A DNA stretch of 64,000 bases from CAVSRC01 sp963785065 (GCA_963785065.1 CAWATX010000002.1:372001-436000), one strand, 5' to 3'. Numbered from the stretch's first letter, positions 8,155 to 16,608 are shown. The notes: a model not told the origin generated them from the sequence alone. Program-made: numbers and translations.

Positions 8155-8790
8155 ATGAATCAGATCGTGAATCAGAGGGTGTTCGAGCCCGCCGATGTCG
8201 CCGACGGCCGTCTCGGCGCCGCAGCGCTCGACCGCTTGTTCCGTGAAGCCCGTACCCATAACGGCTGGCTCGAGAAGCCGGTGTCCCATGAACTTCTCGA
8301 AGAGGCGGTGGACCTGGCCAAGCTCGGTCCGACGGCGGTCAACGCCTCGCCCTTCCGCGTGGTGTTCGTCGAGACCGAAGAAACCAAGGCCCGCCTCAAG
8401 CCGGCCCTGTCGCCCGGCAATGTCGACAAGACCATGGCCGCGCCGGTGACCGCCATCGTCGGCCATGACCTGGCCTTCCACGACCACCTGCCGCGGCTCT
8501 TCCCGCACATGGACGTGCGTCCGATGTTCGCCAATGACGAGGGCGCCGCGGCGTACGCCGCCAGCCAGAACGGCACGTTGCAACTCGCCTATCTCATCCT
8601 GGCGCTGCGCGCCGTTGGCCTCGACACCGGACCCATGGGCGGCTTCGACAAGGACAGGGTCGACGCGGAATTCTTCGCCGGCACGCAGATCAAGTCGAAC
8701 GTGCTGGTCAACATCGGCTATGGCGACCACAGCAAGCTGTTCCCGCGCAGCCCGCGGCTGGCTTTCGACGAGATCGCCAGCTACGTCTGA
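8155..8790 (+). CDS. rutE: Malonic semialdehyde reductase-like nitroreductase-fold protein
   Basis: 211 residues of the nitroreductase superfamily. The wording RTHNGWLEKPVSHELLEEAVDLAKLGPTAVNASPFRVVFV and the late GPMGGFDKDRVDAEFF are characteristic of RutE/HadB-type proteins. These reduce malonic semialdehyde to 3-hydroxypropionate with NADPH and FMN, the last step of the Rut pyrimidine degradation pathway. The other rut genes are not in this window, so a stand-alone aldehyde or nitro-compound reductase is also plausible. GAGGGAAG precedes the ATG. Expression is probably controlled by the divergent LysR regulator. Confidence 0.82.
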   Translation: MNQIVNQRVFEPADVADGRLGAAALDRLFREARTHNGWLEKPVSHELLEEAVDLAKLGPTAVNASPFRVVFVETEETKARLKPALSPGNVDKTMAAPVTAIVGHDLAFHDHLPRLFPHMDVRPMFANDEGAAAYAASQNGTLQLAYLILALRAVGLDTGPMGGFDKDRVDAEFFAGTQIKSNVLVNIGYGDHSKLFPRSPRLAFDEIASYV

Positions 8791-8835
8791 CCCCGTGGCT
8801 GCCCGAAGGCCGGGGTGCCCCCGCCCCGGCCTTCG

Positions 8836-9648
8836 TCACCGTCCCGACACCGCGGTGATGAAACTCGCGAGGTCCTTGCGCACGGCTGAATCCGGGTGGC
8901 TCAATCCGCGGAAGGTGGCGATGTGGTCGCTGCCGGTGTAGGTGGCCACGACTGCTCGTCCGCCATGGACCATCACGGCGCTGGCGAGGCGATCGGTGTC
9001 GCGTGGATTGACCACGTCGTCGGCCTCAACCCCCATCAGCAGCAAAGGCGGCTCCTTGCCGTCGATGAAATCGGTCACCTTGGCGCCCCGGCCGATGGCG
9101 GCAGGGAAGATCTCGCTGAAGGGCTTGGGCATGTACGGCCCGCTCATCTCATAAGGGCCGGACAGGAGCACATAACCGGCGACCGCATCGGCGGGAACGC
9201 CCGCATCGGCAAGGAAGTGCTTGTCGGCGGCGAGGATGGCGGCGTTGAACGCGCCGGCCGAATGGCCGCCGATGAACAGCCGGTGGCGGCCGCCGAGCTG
9301 GCCCAGCATCCAGCGGACATGAGCGACGGCGGCGGCGCAATCCTCGACGAATTCGGGGAAGACCGCCCGCGGATAGAGGCGGTAGTCGGGAACCGCCACG
9401 ATCATGCCCGCGACCGTCAGCGATTCCGCGGTCGCCGTCAGGTCCTTCCGCGTCCCCTCCGTCCAGCCGCCGCCGTGGAAGAACACCAGCACCGGCGCAT
9501 CGCTGGCATCGCCTGCCGGCATGTAGAGATCGATCTTCTGCTCCGGCTGGTCGCCATAAGGCACATCGCTGATCGCGAGCGCCGCCGGTTCGGCCGCACC
9601 AATCGCCGTTCCCGCGATCAGCAGCACGGCCGCCAACACGCTGCGCAT
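8836..9648 (-). CDS. Secreted alpha/beta hydrolase (HSL/esterase type)
   Basis: 270 residues with a clear signal peptide (MRSVLAAVLLIAGTAIGAAEPAALA), so a periplasmic location is expected. The hydrolase core is complete: HGGGW oxyanion-hole motif, GHSAG nucleophile elbow, an Asp in the GVEADDVV region and a His in TGSDHIATF. These features put it with the hormone-sensitive-lipase/BD-FAE esterases that act on short-chain esters. GGGAGGTGA precedes the ATG. Only three bases separate it from the stop of the upstream DHA2 transporter, so the two genes form an operon, perhaps pairing export with ester hydrolysis. Confidence 0.88.
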   Translation of the reverse strand: MRSVLAAVLLIAGTAIGAAEPAALAISDVPYGDQPEQKIDLYMPAGDASDAPVLVFFHGGGWTEGTRKDLTATAESLTVAGMIVAVPDYRLYPRAVFPEFVEDCAAAVAHVRWMLGQLGGRHRLFIGGHSAGAFNAAILAADKHFLADAGVPADAVAGYVLLSGPYEMSGPYMPKPFSEIFPAAIGRGAKVTDFIDGKEPPLLLMGVEADDVVNPRDTDRLASAVMVHGGRAVVATYTGSDHIATFRGLSHPDSAVRKDLASFITAVSGR

Positions 9649-9651
9649 GGG

Positions 9652-11187
9652 TCACCTCCCTGGCGACGCCGCGCCCGTCGCCTTGGCCTGCTTCGGCGGC
9701 GCGGTGCCCTTCAAGGTCACGAAAGAGACCGCCGCCGCAATGAGACACCAGAGCGCACCGAATATCATGGCCGCCGAATAGGCGGACAGGAACGCGCCGA
9801 CCACCGCGTCGTGCGATGCGTCGCCGGCCGGCGGGATGACGCCGAAGCGTGCCGCGGCCGGCGCCGTCCAGCCGAAGACGACACCGGCCGTGGCACCGAA
9901 GATGGCGATGGCGAAGACGCCGGCCAAGCGGCTTGCCGCATTGCTGATGCCCGAGGCGGCGCCCGATTTGCCATCCGGCACCGCGTTCATCACCGCGGTG
10001 GTGAGCGGCGAGGCGGCAAGCGCCATGCCGCCGCCGACCAGCACCACCGGCAGCAGGACGCCGAGCCAGATATCCGGGATGACCAAGGCGAAGCCGAGCG
10101 AACCGGCGCCGACCAGGAGCGGCCCGGCAACCAGGAAGAAGCGCGGACCGTAAGTGTCGGCGAGCGCGCCGGTGAAGCGCGACAGCACCCCGATGATGAG
10201 GCCGAAGGGCAACATGATGAGACCGGTGGTGGCCGCGCTCAGCCCGCGCCGGTTGATGAGGTCGAAGGGCAGCAGGAAGAGCACGCCGCTGAGCGCCCCG
10301 TAGAGGAACACCGTGACGATGTTGACGCTGGTGAAGATCTTCGAGCGGAAGAGCGCCGGCGGCATGATCGGATTGGCGGCGCGGCGCTCGACCAGCACAT
10401 AGACCGCAAGGCCGATCAGCCCGGCGGCGATCGCCGCGGTGATCACGACGGCGCTGACCTGCCCTTCCGAAATGGCGCTGAGGCCAAAGGTGAGCGCGGC
10501 GAAGGCGGCGACCGCGATAAGCGCGCCCTGCCAGTCGATGCCGCCCTTTGCGCCCTCGTCGCGGCTTTCCGGCATGTAGCGCAAGGTCAGCCACAGGGCC
10601 ACGACGGCGGCCGGCAGGTTGATCCAGAAGGCGGCGCGCCACGACAGGAGATCGATGAGGAAGCCGCCGATCGGCGGCCCGAGCGCCGTGGTCACCGCCG
10701 ACGCCGCCGCCCAGGTGCCAATCGCCTTGCCACGGATTTCCTTGGGAAAGGTCGCCGAGATGATCGCCAGGCTCTGCGGCACGAGGAGGGCTGCGCCGAC
10801 ACCCTGCAGGGCACGCGCCACGATCAGGACGGTAGGGTTCGGCGCCACCGCGCAGCCGAGCGAGGCCAGCGTGAAGGCGACGATGCCGATGAGGAAAATG
10901 CGTCGCCGGCCAACGCGATCGCCAAGGCCGCCACCGACGAGAATGAGCGAACCGAGCATCAGCAGAAAGGCATTCGCCACCCACTGCATCGCGACGATAT
11001 CGGCGGCCAGTTCCTTTTGGATGGTGGGCACCGCGATGCCGACGACCGTCGAGTCGACGAAGGCCATCGCCGAGGCGATGGTCGTGGCCGCCAGGACGTA
11101 GCGCCGCGCCGCGGCCAGACCGGGGTCATGCGCCACCGGCATGACATGCGCGGGCCCGCCCTCCGGGGCGGACGGTCGGTGGATCAT
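9652..11187 (-). CDS. DHA2-family MFS multidrug transporter (EmrB/QacA-like, 14 TM)
   Basis: About 511 residues. Signatures of 14-helix drug:H+ antiporters are present: FVDSTVVGIAVPTIQKEL in TM1, GDRVGRRRIFLIG after TM2, and RALQGVGAALLVPQSLAIISATFP (motif C region). GKAIGTWAAASAVTTALGPPIGGFL follows. The start at 11187 is preceded by GGAGGAGG and was preferred to longer frames reaching 11316. Substrates are not predictable. It is the first gene of an operon with the secreted esterase. Confidence 0.88.
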   Translation of the reverse strand: MIHRPSAPEGGPAHVMPVAHDPGLAAARRYVLAATTIASAMAFVDSTVVGIAVPTIQKELAADIVAMQWVANAFLLMLGSLILVGGGLGDRVGRRRIFLIGIVAFTLASLGCAVAPNPTVLIVARALQGVGAALLVPQSLAIISATFPKEIRGKAIGTWAAASAVTTALGPPIGGFLIDLLSWRAAFWINLPAAVVALWLTLRYMPESRDEGAKGGIDWQGALIAVAAFAALTFGLSAISEGQVSAVVITAAIAAGLIGLAVYVLVERRAANPIMPPALFRSKIFTSVNIVTVFLYGALSGVLFLLPFDLINRRGLSAATTGLIMLPFGLIIGVLSRFTGALADTYGPRFFLVAGPLLVGAGSLGFALVIPDIWLGVLLPVVLVGGGMALAASPLTTAVMNAVPDGKSGAASGISNAASRLAGVFAIAIFGATAGVVFGWTAPAAARFGVIPPAGDASHDAVVGAFLSAYSAAMIFGALWCLIAAAVSFVTLKGTAPPKQAKATGAASPGR

Positions 11188-11949
11188 GCCGGCCTCCTCC
11201 GCTTCGGCCCGCTCCATATCGGGCTGACGTGAGGCTAGAATGTTTCTGCGTTGGATGGGACCCGAAAGGCTTCGGCGGGTCGCACGCGACCGCACCATGG
11301 CCGATACCGCATGCAAGCCGAGCGCCAGCGGCTGTCGCTACAACCTCGTCACCCCCGTTATCCACTGAAGTCCCAGCGGCACCACTCTCGGCTTTCGCCA
11401 TCACCAGGGCGGGCGCATGATCTTCATACCGCAAGGGAGTTAGCCGAGTTCGGCAAGGGCTAAGTCGAACGTTTGAGGTTGGTTCCCGCGGAACCGCGCC
11501 GGCGCTGGGTGCAAGCCTGGAAAAGCCGGATGCCCCGCGGCGCCACGCAAAGGTTCATGGGCGCAGCAATGCGTTGCGTGATCTGGAACGTGGTCCGGGA
11601 GGAAGCCGAAAGGCCAAGCTCCGGTCCGGGATGAAGAGCCGCAAGGCTTGAGTTCCGGAGTGATCGCAGGAGCCTTCAGCGATGGAGGTGAACCAGCTGA
11701 TCACGCATCGGCTCGCTGCCGATGGTGCCTTGCCCTCGGGTGAGGCGGCTGTCAGGCAGGCGAACGATCAGGGAGGCGTCGGTTGGGGCAACCCGAACGG
11801 CGCCTTTCCTGATTCTGGGTCCCCTCTCCGTCTCATCCCCCAGGTCTCCGTTTCATCCTCCATCAGGGCCAAGGGTGTGACTTCGTCCTGCGGAGCCGGC
11901 CGCAGACCGGCCGCGAAGGATGAAGCGGCTCGCTCCAAGAAAACCGCAC
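11188..11949. other. Long gene-free stretch; possible structured RNA or decayed mobile element
   Basis: No supportable coding gene was found in these ~760 bases; the open frames are short and have no family wording. The stretch is rich in self-complementary segments, for example GACCCG...CGGGTC near 11260 and GGTTCCCGCGGAACC near 11480. It also contains AGCCGGATGC...GGTTCATGG near 11532-11562 and GATGGAGGTGAACCAGCTGATC near 11680. The last pieces faintly recall domain I and pre-ORF wording of bacterial group II introns, but I could not define boundaries or a reverse transcriptase. A typical rhizobial palindrome (CGGAGCCGGCCGCAGACCGGCCGCG) lies near 11892-11920. Confidence 0.35.
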
Positions 11950-11980
11950 AAAAAAACGCCGCCGGCACGGGCCGACGGCG
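11950..11980 (-). terminator. Rho-independent terminator of the cold-shock gene
   Basis: Read on the minus strand, a 9-bp stem (GCCGTCGGC paired with GCCGGCGGC, one G-U) with a 4-base loop is followed by GTTTTTTT. It starts ~35 bases after the stop of the cold-shock CDS and is a textbook intrinsic terminator. Confidence 0.88.
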
Positions 11981-12015
11981 CAAAGCATCCGGCCGGCGGA
12001 TCGCCGGCGAAAAGG

Positions 12016-12234
12016 CTAGACGAGCTGCAGGCGGACAGCCTTCGGGCCCTTGCCCATCTTGTCCGGCTCGACCTCGAAGGAGACCTGCTGGCCATCGGCG
12101 AGATGGCTGATCCCGGCCTGCTCGAGGGCGCTCACATGGACGAACACGTCCTTGCTCCCGCCGTCCGGCTTGATAAAGCCGAAGCCTTTGGAGGAATTGA
12201 AGAATTTTACGGTGCCAGTCTGGCGATCAGTCAT
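12016..12234 (-). CDS. CspA-family cold-shock protein
   Basis: 72 residues, one cold-shock OB-fold domain. RNP1 (KGFGFIKP) and RNP2 (VFVHVSAL) are intact, and the strand wording GTVKFFNSSKG and QQVSFEVEPDKMGKGPKAVRL is typical. It binds single-stranded nucleic acid as an RNA chaperone or antiterminator. AAAGGA lies upstream of the ATG. A long upstream non-coding stretch (12235-12600, shared with the divergent bioY) may contain the long 5' leader common in cold-inducible csp genes, but I could not define its promoter. A strong terminator follows. Confidence 0.95.
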   Translation of the reverse strand: MTDRQTGTVKFFNSSKGFGFIKPDGGSKDVFVHVSALEQAGISHLADGQQVSFEVEPDKMGKGPKAVRLQLV

Positions 12235-12600
12235 CGGGGGAAGTCCTTTTCCCTGGTGGTCACAGTAGGCGCATGTCTACGCCCGCGGTCGTCGGCAGCA
12301 TGTTGATCGGGGAACGGAAGCAAAGCGTCTTATCCAGACGGCCAGGGTAATTCCCAAGTTCCGCGGGGCTTTTCGCCCACGCGCGTTTGTCCAGTCTCCG
12401 GGATACATTGCCCGAACCGTGAACATATGACTCGAAACCGCCTAGATGGCAAGACTGCGGCAAATACCCGCCGCGGCGCCGAATCGGCATCGCCGGCGCC
12501 GTCCCGTGGCTGGCGGTCGAAGGCCTTGGCGGCCGCTTGTTGCCGTCAGTGAATGCCCTTATAGCTTCGTCTTCGCCTTCAAGCCATCCGGGGTCATGCA
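12235..12600. other. Divergent intergenic region between csp and bioY
   Basis: These 366 bases hold no convincing gene. They must contain the promoters of the leftward cold-shock gene and the rightward bioY gene. On the minus strand a weak TTGCCA/CATATG pair 17 bases apart lies near 12430-12455, which would give the csp transcript a leader of ~190 bases. This is only suggestive. Confidence 0.35.
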
Positions 12601-13218
12601 ATGCCGATGATCAGCTCGTCCCGCGCGCTCGCCACCGCAGTCTGGCCGAGCCACGTCAACCGCGCCGTCAGAGGCATCATCCTGGTGCTCGCCGGAACGC
12701 TGATCCTCGCCATCTCGGCAAAGATCAAGGTGCCCTTCTGGCCGGTGCCGATGACCCTGCAGACGCTGGCCGTGCTGCTCATCGGCGCCGCCTATGGCTC
12801 GCGGCTGGCAGTGGCGACTGTTCTGGCCTACATCGCCGAAGGCATGCTCGGCCTGCCGGTCTTCACCAACACGCCGCCGGCGGTCGCCGGGCCGCTCTAC
12901 ATGCTCGGACCGACGGCCGGCTTCATCATGAGCTGGGTGCTGGTCGCGGCCATCGTCGGCTTCGCCACCGACCGCGGCTGGGACCGTTCGGCGCTGCGCC
13001 TCGGCGCGGCGATGCTGATTGCCGTGGCGATCCAGTTCGCCATCGGCTTCGCCTGGCTCGCCTGGTTCGCACAATTGCCCAACGGTGCTGCCGGCATCGG
13101 TATGGCCAAGGCCTTCGCCGGCGGCGTCGCGCCGTTCCTTCTGGGCGATGCGCTGAAGGTAGTTCTGGCGGCGCTCCTCATTCCGGCAAGCTGGACACTG
13201 GTCGACCGGCGCGGCTGA
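12601..13218 (+). CDS. bioY: Biotin transporter BioY (S component)
   Basis: 205 residues with about six hydrophobic segments. The BioY signature region is clear: AKIKVPFWPVPMTLQTLAVLLIGAAYGSRLAV, then AYIAEGMLGLPVF and GPTAGFIMSWVLVA. It is the substrate-binding S component that imports biotin through the inner membrane, either alone or with an ECF AT module. No bioM/bioN genes are adjacent. ATG codons at 12601 and 12607 are both possible starts; neither has a strong ribosome site. The following gene starts 11 bases after the stop and is probably cotranscribed. Confidence 0.92.
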   Translation: MPMISSSRALATAVWPSHVNRAVRGIILVLAGTLILAISAKIKVPFWPVPMTLQTLAVLLIGAAYGSRLAVATVLAYIAEGMLGLPVFTNTPPAVAGPLYMLGPTAGFIMSWVLVAAIVGFATDRGWDRSALRLGAAMLIAVAIQFAIGFAWLAWFAQLPNGAAGIGMAKAFAGGVAPFLLGDALKVVLAALLIPASWTLVDRRG

Positions 13219-13229
13219 CCGGAGGTCCG

Positions 13230-14423
13230 GTGCGGGCGCTACCCTTCATCCTTGCTGCCGTCGCAGCGCTGGCCGCCCCGGCCGCGCTCGCCATGGAGGA
13301 CGGGCCGGACCTGCCGCGCCTGATGGCGCTCAACCTGCCGGTCCGCACCGGCGCCATCGAACTGCATTATTCGCTCTCCGCCCAGGCGGAAGCCACCATC
13401 TATGCCGATGCGCTGACGGGCGCCCTTGCCTGGTACCGCGCCAAGACCCGATGGACCGGCAAACTCGTCATGGCCGTGCTCAACCCCGGCGACTGGGCCA
13501 AGGTTGCCAGCCGCATCCCCTATCCATCGCCCTATGCCGAGATCGCCACCGGCCTCGTCATGATGCCCGACCGCATCGACAGCCATCCCGGCTTCGACCA
13601 GTGGGACCTCGAGCCGGTCGGACTGAATGCCGCCCTCACCTTCCACGAGATTGGTCACGTCATTGCTAGTCAGATCGGCATCTGGAGCGGCAACTACTGG
13701 ATCAACGAGCTCGTCGCCAACGCTTTCCTGGCGGCCTATGTGCGCGCCGAACGGCCGGACTTCGCCGGCCTGCTCAAGGGCGTCCCCCCGCGCTTCACCG
13801 ACTTCGGCCGCTACCGGGCGCTCGTGGATTTCGACGACATCTACTACGCCATGGGCGCGCTCAACTACGCCTGGTTCCAGTTCAAGCTCGCCGCGCTTGC
13901 CGATTATCTCGTTTCCGGCCAGGACTTCACCGACGTCATCGCCGCGCTGAAGCGCGAATTCCCCGCCGCCGAGGACGGCACGCGCGAGACGCTCGCCGAG
14001 ACCTTCGTGCGCCTGGAACGCATCAAGCCCGGCATCACCAACAAGGCCCGCGACATCCTTGTCGACAGCACCCTCACCGTCATTCCGACCACGGCCTGCG
14101 GTCCCGAGCCGACGGGGGGATCGGGCCACCGCGTGCCGCTCATCATCGAGAACCGGTCGAACGAGCCTGTTGCCTTCAACACCGTCAGCGACATCGAGTA
14201 CGCCCTCGGCATCGAAATGCTGAGGGGCAATCTCGACGCCGATGCCGATACCGGGGCGTTGGTTGCCGAACTGCTGGGCTCGGAGAAATACGCGACCCGC
14301 CTCTCTCCCGGCCAGCGCGGCATCCTTGACGGCGAGCCCGCCGGCAGCCAGTGGTACATCGTCGGCGGCGGCTGCTTCATCACCCCGGACGAGCCGGCGC
14401 GCTTCGTCTGGACCGGCCGTTAG
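13230..14423 (+). CDS. Secreted protein with zincin HEXXH motif, putative metallopeptidase
   Basis: I do not recognise a named family. The GTG start at 13230 is well supported by GGAGG at 13221-13225, and the first ~21 residues (RALPFILAAVAALAAPAALA) form a signal peptide. The 397-residue mature product has HEIGH at residues 139-143 and a glutamate at 160 in WINELVANAF. This HEXXH-x16-E spacing fits a gluzincin zinc site, with H139 and H143 as ligands, E140 as base and E160 as third ligand. The C-terminal ~110 residues look like a separate beta-rich domain (HRVPLIIENRSNEPVAFN). It likely acts in the periplasm or outside the cell. It follows bioY closely, but no functional link to biotin is evident. 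Confidence 0.8.
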   Translation: MRALPFILAAVAALAAPAALAMEDGPDLPRLMALNLPVRTGAIELHYSLSAQAEATIYADALTGALAWYRAKTRWTGKLVMAVLNPGDWAKVASRIPYPSPYAEIATGLVMMPDRIDSHPGFDQWDLEPVGLNAALTFHEIGHVIASQIGIWSGNYWINELVANAFLAAYVRAERPDFAGLLKGVPPRFTDFGRYRALVDFDDIYYAMGALNYAWFQFKLAALADYLVSGQDFTDVIAALKREFPAAEDGTRETLAETFVRLERIKPGITNKARDILVDSTLTVIPTTACGPEPTGGSGHRVPLIIENRSNEPVAFNTVSDIEYALGIEMLRGNLDADADTGALVAELLGSEKYATRLSPGQRGILDGEPAGSQWYIVGGGCFITPDEPARFVWTGR

Positions 14424-14426
14424 GGC

Positions 14427-14891
14427 CTACTCGCTCAACGCTTCCACCAATCGTGCATTGAAGCGGCCGAGCAGCCGCCCGAAAGCCTTGCGCTCGGCCG
14501 GGCGCCACTCGGCGATGTAGCGTTCGACGCGCGCGTGGCGGAGCGCCAGCATGTCCCGCATCAGTCCGGCGCCCGCGGCCGTTGCGGCGATCAACCCGGT
14601 GCGGCGGTCGCCCGGATCCCGCGTCCGTTGGACGAATCCCTTCTTGGCCAGCGTCGCCACCTGCCGGGTCATGGTGGAATCATCGAGGAGCAGCACCCTG
14701 GCCAGCCCGCCCACGGTCATCGCCCCGCCCTCCGATAGCGTCCGCAGGATGAGGAACTCCGCCCGCTCCAGCGGGTAGTGGCGTTTGCGCTGCAACGCCT
14801 CCAGCGCGCGATTGAGAAACATCAGCTCGCGCTCGACCAGCGCCACATCGGGATCGCCGTGCGCCTGCCCCCCGCCCGTCGCCTTGACCAT
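14427..14891 (-). CDS. MarR-family transcriptional regulator
   Basis: 154 residues. The winged helix is readable: LERAEFLILRTLSEGGAMTVGGLARVLLLDDSTMTRQVATLAKKGFVQRTRDPGDRRTGLIAAT, which includes the DxR wing (DPGDRR). The start at 14891 is preceded by GAGGAGGA; upstream in-frame ATG and extensions to 15218 lack such a site. It is divergent from the MFS gene, and a perfect 17-bp palindrome lies in the shared promoter region. The simple prediction is ligand-relieved repression of the transporter and of itself. Confidence 0.9.
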   Translation of the reverse strand: MVKATGGGQAHGDPDVALVERELMFLNRALEALQRKRHYPLERAEFLILRTLSEGGAMTVGGLARVLLLDDSTMTRQVATLAKKGFVQRTRDPGDRRTGLIAATAAGAGLMRDMLALRHARVERYIAEWRPAERKAFGRLLGRFNARLVEALSE

Positions 14892-14954
14892 CCGGGTATT
14901 CCTCCTCGCCACCGCCCCCGCACATTCCTCTTGCATGCTTGCAGTCGTGTCTAT

Positions 14955-14971
14955 ATCTGTATGATACAGAT
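14955..14971. promoter_or_regulatory. MarR operator overlapping a -10 element
   Basis: ATCTGTAT-G-ATACAGAT is a perfect 8-1-8 palindrome. It contains TATGAT (14960-14965), a good -10 hexamer for rightward transcription, with TTGCAG 15 bases upstream as a weak -35. A bound MarR dimer would block RNA polymerase at the MFS promoter. Confidence 0.75.
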
Positions 14972-15057
14972 TTAGAAAAGCAAAAAATGTCGACATGACC
15001 TGGCGGCCGCTGCGTAACGCGGCCGCATCTTTTTCCCCCAACGATCCAGCGCCGACC

Positions 15058-16272
15058 ATGACCGAGAAAGCCAGCTTCTTCCGCCAGCCGAAGTCCGTCT
15101 GGGCCACCGCCTTCGCCGCTATGGTCGGTTTCATGAGCATCGGCCTGGTCGACCCCATCCTGGTGTCCATCGCCCGTGGGCTCGACGCCACGCCGAGCCA
15201 GGTGTCGCTGCTTTTCACCAGCTATTTTGCCGTCACCTCGGTGATGATGCTGATCACCGGCTATGTCTCCACCCGCATCGGCGGCCGCGCCACGCTGCTT
15301 GTCGGTGCAGCGCTCATCGTCGTTTTCGCCGGCCTGTCGGGCACCGCCAATTCGATTCCCGCGCTGGTCGGCTTCCGCGCCGGCTGGGGTCTTGGCAATG
15401 CGCTGTTCGTGGCCACCGCGCTTTCGGTCATCGTCGGTGCGGCAAGCGGCGGCAGCTATCTGGCGATCCTGCTCTACGAGGCCGCGCTCGGTCTCGGCAT
15501 CTCGCTTGGCCCCCTGCTTGGCGCCGCGCTCGGCGACATGTCGTGGCGCTTTCCCTTCTATGGCACTGCCACGCTGATGGCGATCGGCTTCGTCGCCGTC
15601 GCCGTCTTCCTGCCGCGGCAGCCGCAGCCGGCGCGCAAGACGGCGCTCCTCGATCCCATCCGCGCCCTCGGCCATCGTGGTCTGCTGACCACCGCCATCA
15701 GCGCCTTCTTCTACAACTACGCCTTCTTCACCGTTCTCGCCTTCGCCCCCTTCGTGCTGATGATGTCGCCGCATGCAGTCGGCCTCATCTTCTGCGGCTG
15801 GGGCATCCTGCTCGCCACCTTCTCGGTGCTGGTGGCGCCGCGCCTGCAGGCCCGCTTCAGCGAAGTCAGCCTTGCCGCCGTCTGCCTCATCCTCTTCGCC
15901 GGCCTGCTTGTCGTCATTGCCTTCGGCACGCGCACCGAGATCGTCGCCGCCGTCGTCCTGTCCGGGGCGCTGATGGGCATCAACAACACGGTCTATACGG
16001 AGATGGCGCTGGAGGTCTCCAGCGCGCCGCGCCCAGTCGCCTCGGCCGGCTACAATTTCGTCCGCTGGTTCGCCGGCGTCATCGCGCCCTATGCCGCGCC
16101 CAAGCTCGCCGAGCTCGCCGGGCCGCAGACGACCTTCACCATCTCGGCGCTCTCGGCGCTCATCGCCATGGCGATCCTCTTCGTCCGCCGCGACACGCTC
16201 GGCCGTTTCGGCCGCGCCGAACCGATCGCGCCGACCGATCTCGAGGTCGCCGAGGGCGAAGGCGCGGTGTGA
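15058..16272 (+). CDS. MFS transporter, 12 TM
   Basis: About 404 residues with regular hydrophobic segments throughout. Major facilitator features include FMSIGLVDPILVSIARGLDATPSQVSLLFTSYF (TM1-TM2), TRIGGRATLLVGAALIVV (motif A region) and RAGWGLGNALFVATALS. The gene belongs to the efflux-type DHA1 group, substrate unknown. The ATG at 15058 gives the usual N-terminus TEKASFFRQPKSVW; an in-frame ATG at 14995 would add 21 residues, and neither has a strong ribosome site. The palindromic operator and the divergent marR gene indicate regulation. The last 20 bases of the gene recur at 16547-16566. Confidence 0.88.
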   Translation: MTEKASFFRQPKSVWATAFAAMVGFMSIGLVDPILVSIARGLDATPSQVSLLFTSYFAVTSVMMLITGYVSTRIGGRATLLVGAALIVVFAGLSGTANSIPALVGFRAGWGLGNALFVATALSVIVGAASGGSYLAILLYEAALGLGISLGPLLGAALGDMSWRFPFYGTATLMAIGFVAVAVFLPRQPQPARKTALLDPIRALGHRGLLTTAISAFFYNYAFFTVLAFAPFVLMMSPHAVGLIFCGWGILLATFSVLVAPRLQARFSEVSLAAVCLILFAGLLVVIAFGTRTEIVAAVVLSGALMGINNTVYTEMALEVSSAPRPVASAGYNFVRWFAGVIAPYAAPKLAELAGPQTTFTISALSALIAMAILFVRRDTLGRFGRAEPIAPTDLEVAEGEGAV

Positions 16273-16566
16273 GGGGGAACGAAGGGCACGGGCATCTGTT
16301 GTCTCCCCCTCCCCCCTTGTGGGGGAGGGCTTTCGGCCTTTGCCTCGCGGGGCGCGAAATGCGCCCGAGAGGCTTAGGCCGGAAGGGAGAGGGGTATTGG
16401 CAAGGCCGTGCCCACACCCCTCACCCGGACCGCTGCGCGGTCCACCCTCTCCCGCAAGGGGAGAGGGTTCGGTGCCGTGCCATATGCGATTCCGTTCCCC
16501 ACAAAGGAGGGCAAGAGGATGCGGACGGCCGCCGCAAAGCTGCCGGGGGCGAAGGCGCGGTGTGAG
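16254..16566. repeat. Palindrome-rich spacer bracketed by a 20-bp direct repeat
   Basis: The 20 bases at 16254-16273 (end of the MFS gene, through its TGA) recur perfectly at 16547-16566. Between them are ~273 non-coding bases full of rhizobial-type hairpins: CCCTCTCCC...GGGAGAGGG at 16445-16467, CCCCCTCCCCCCTTGTGGGGGAGGG near 16307-16330, and GGACCGCTGCGCGGTCC near 16427-16443. The arrangement resembles an inserted or amplified palindromic unit with a long direct duplication of the flank. Confidence 0.7.
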
Positions 16567-16588
16567 TACACACGACCGTTCAACGTTC

Positions 16589-16608
16589 ATGCCCGCGGAG
16601 GCGGGCAT
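16589..16608. repeat. Short GC hairpin in the ileS 3' flank
   Basis: ATGCCCGC-GGAG-GCGGGCAT forms a perfect 8-bp stem. It belongs to a common intergenic palindrome type in Hyphomicrobiales. It sits ~95 bases beyond the stop of ileS and could help terminate or stabilise that transcript. Confidence 0.55.

Noticed and set aside
8896..11232. ~780-codon plus-strand open frame opposite the esterase and DHA2 transporter
   Set aside because: Composition is Arg/Gly/Asp-rich low-information translation of the antisense strand; the two minus-strand genes have clear motifs and ribosome sites.
11682..12110. Open frame beginning GATGGAGGTGAACCAGCTG on the plus strand
   Set aside because: It runs through a palindromic repeat and the cold-shock terminator and into the antisense of the csp gene, with no domain; kept only as part of the possible intron-remnant finding.
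12560..12575. BioR-like box (TTATAGCTTC) upstream of bioY
   Set aside because: Only about 7 of 10 positions match TTATAGATAA and the palindrome is lost, so it is not a supportable BioR site.
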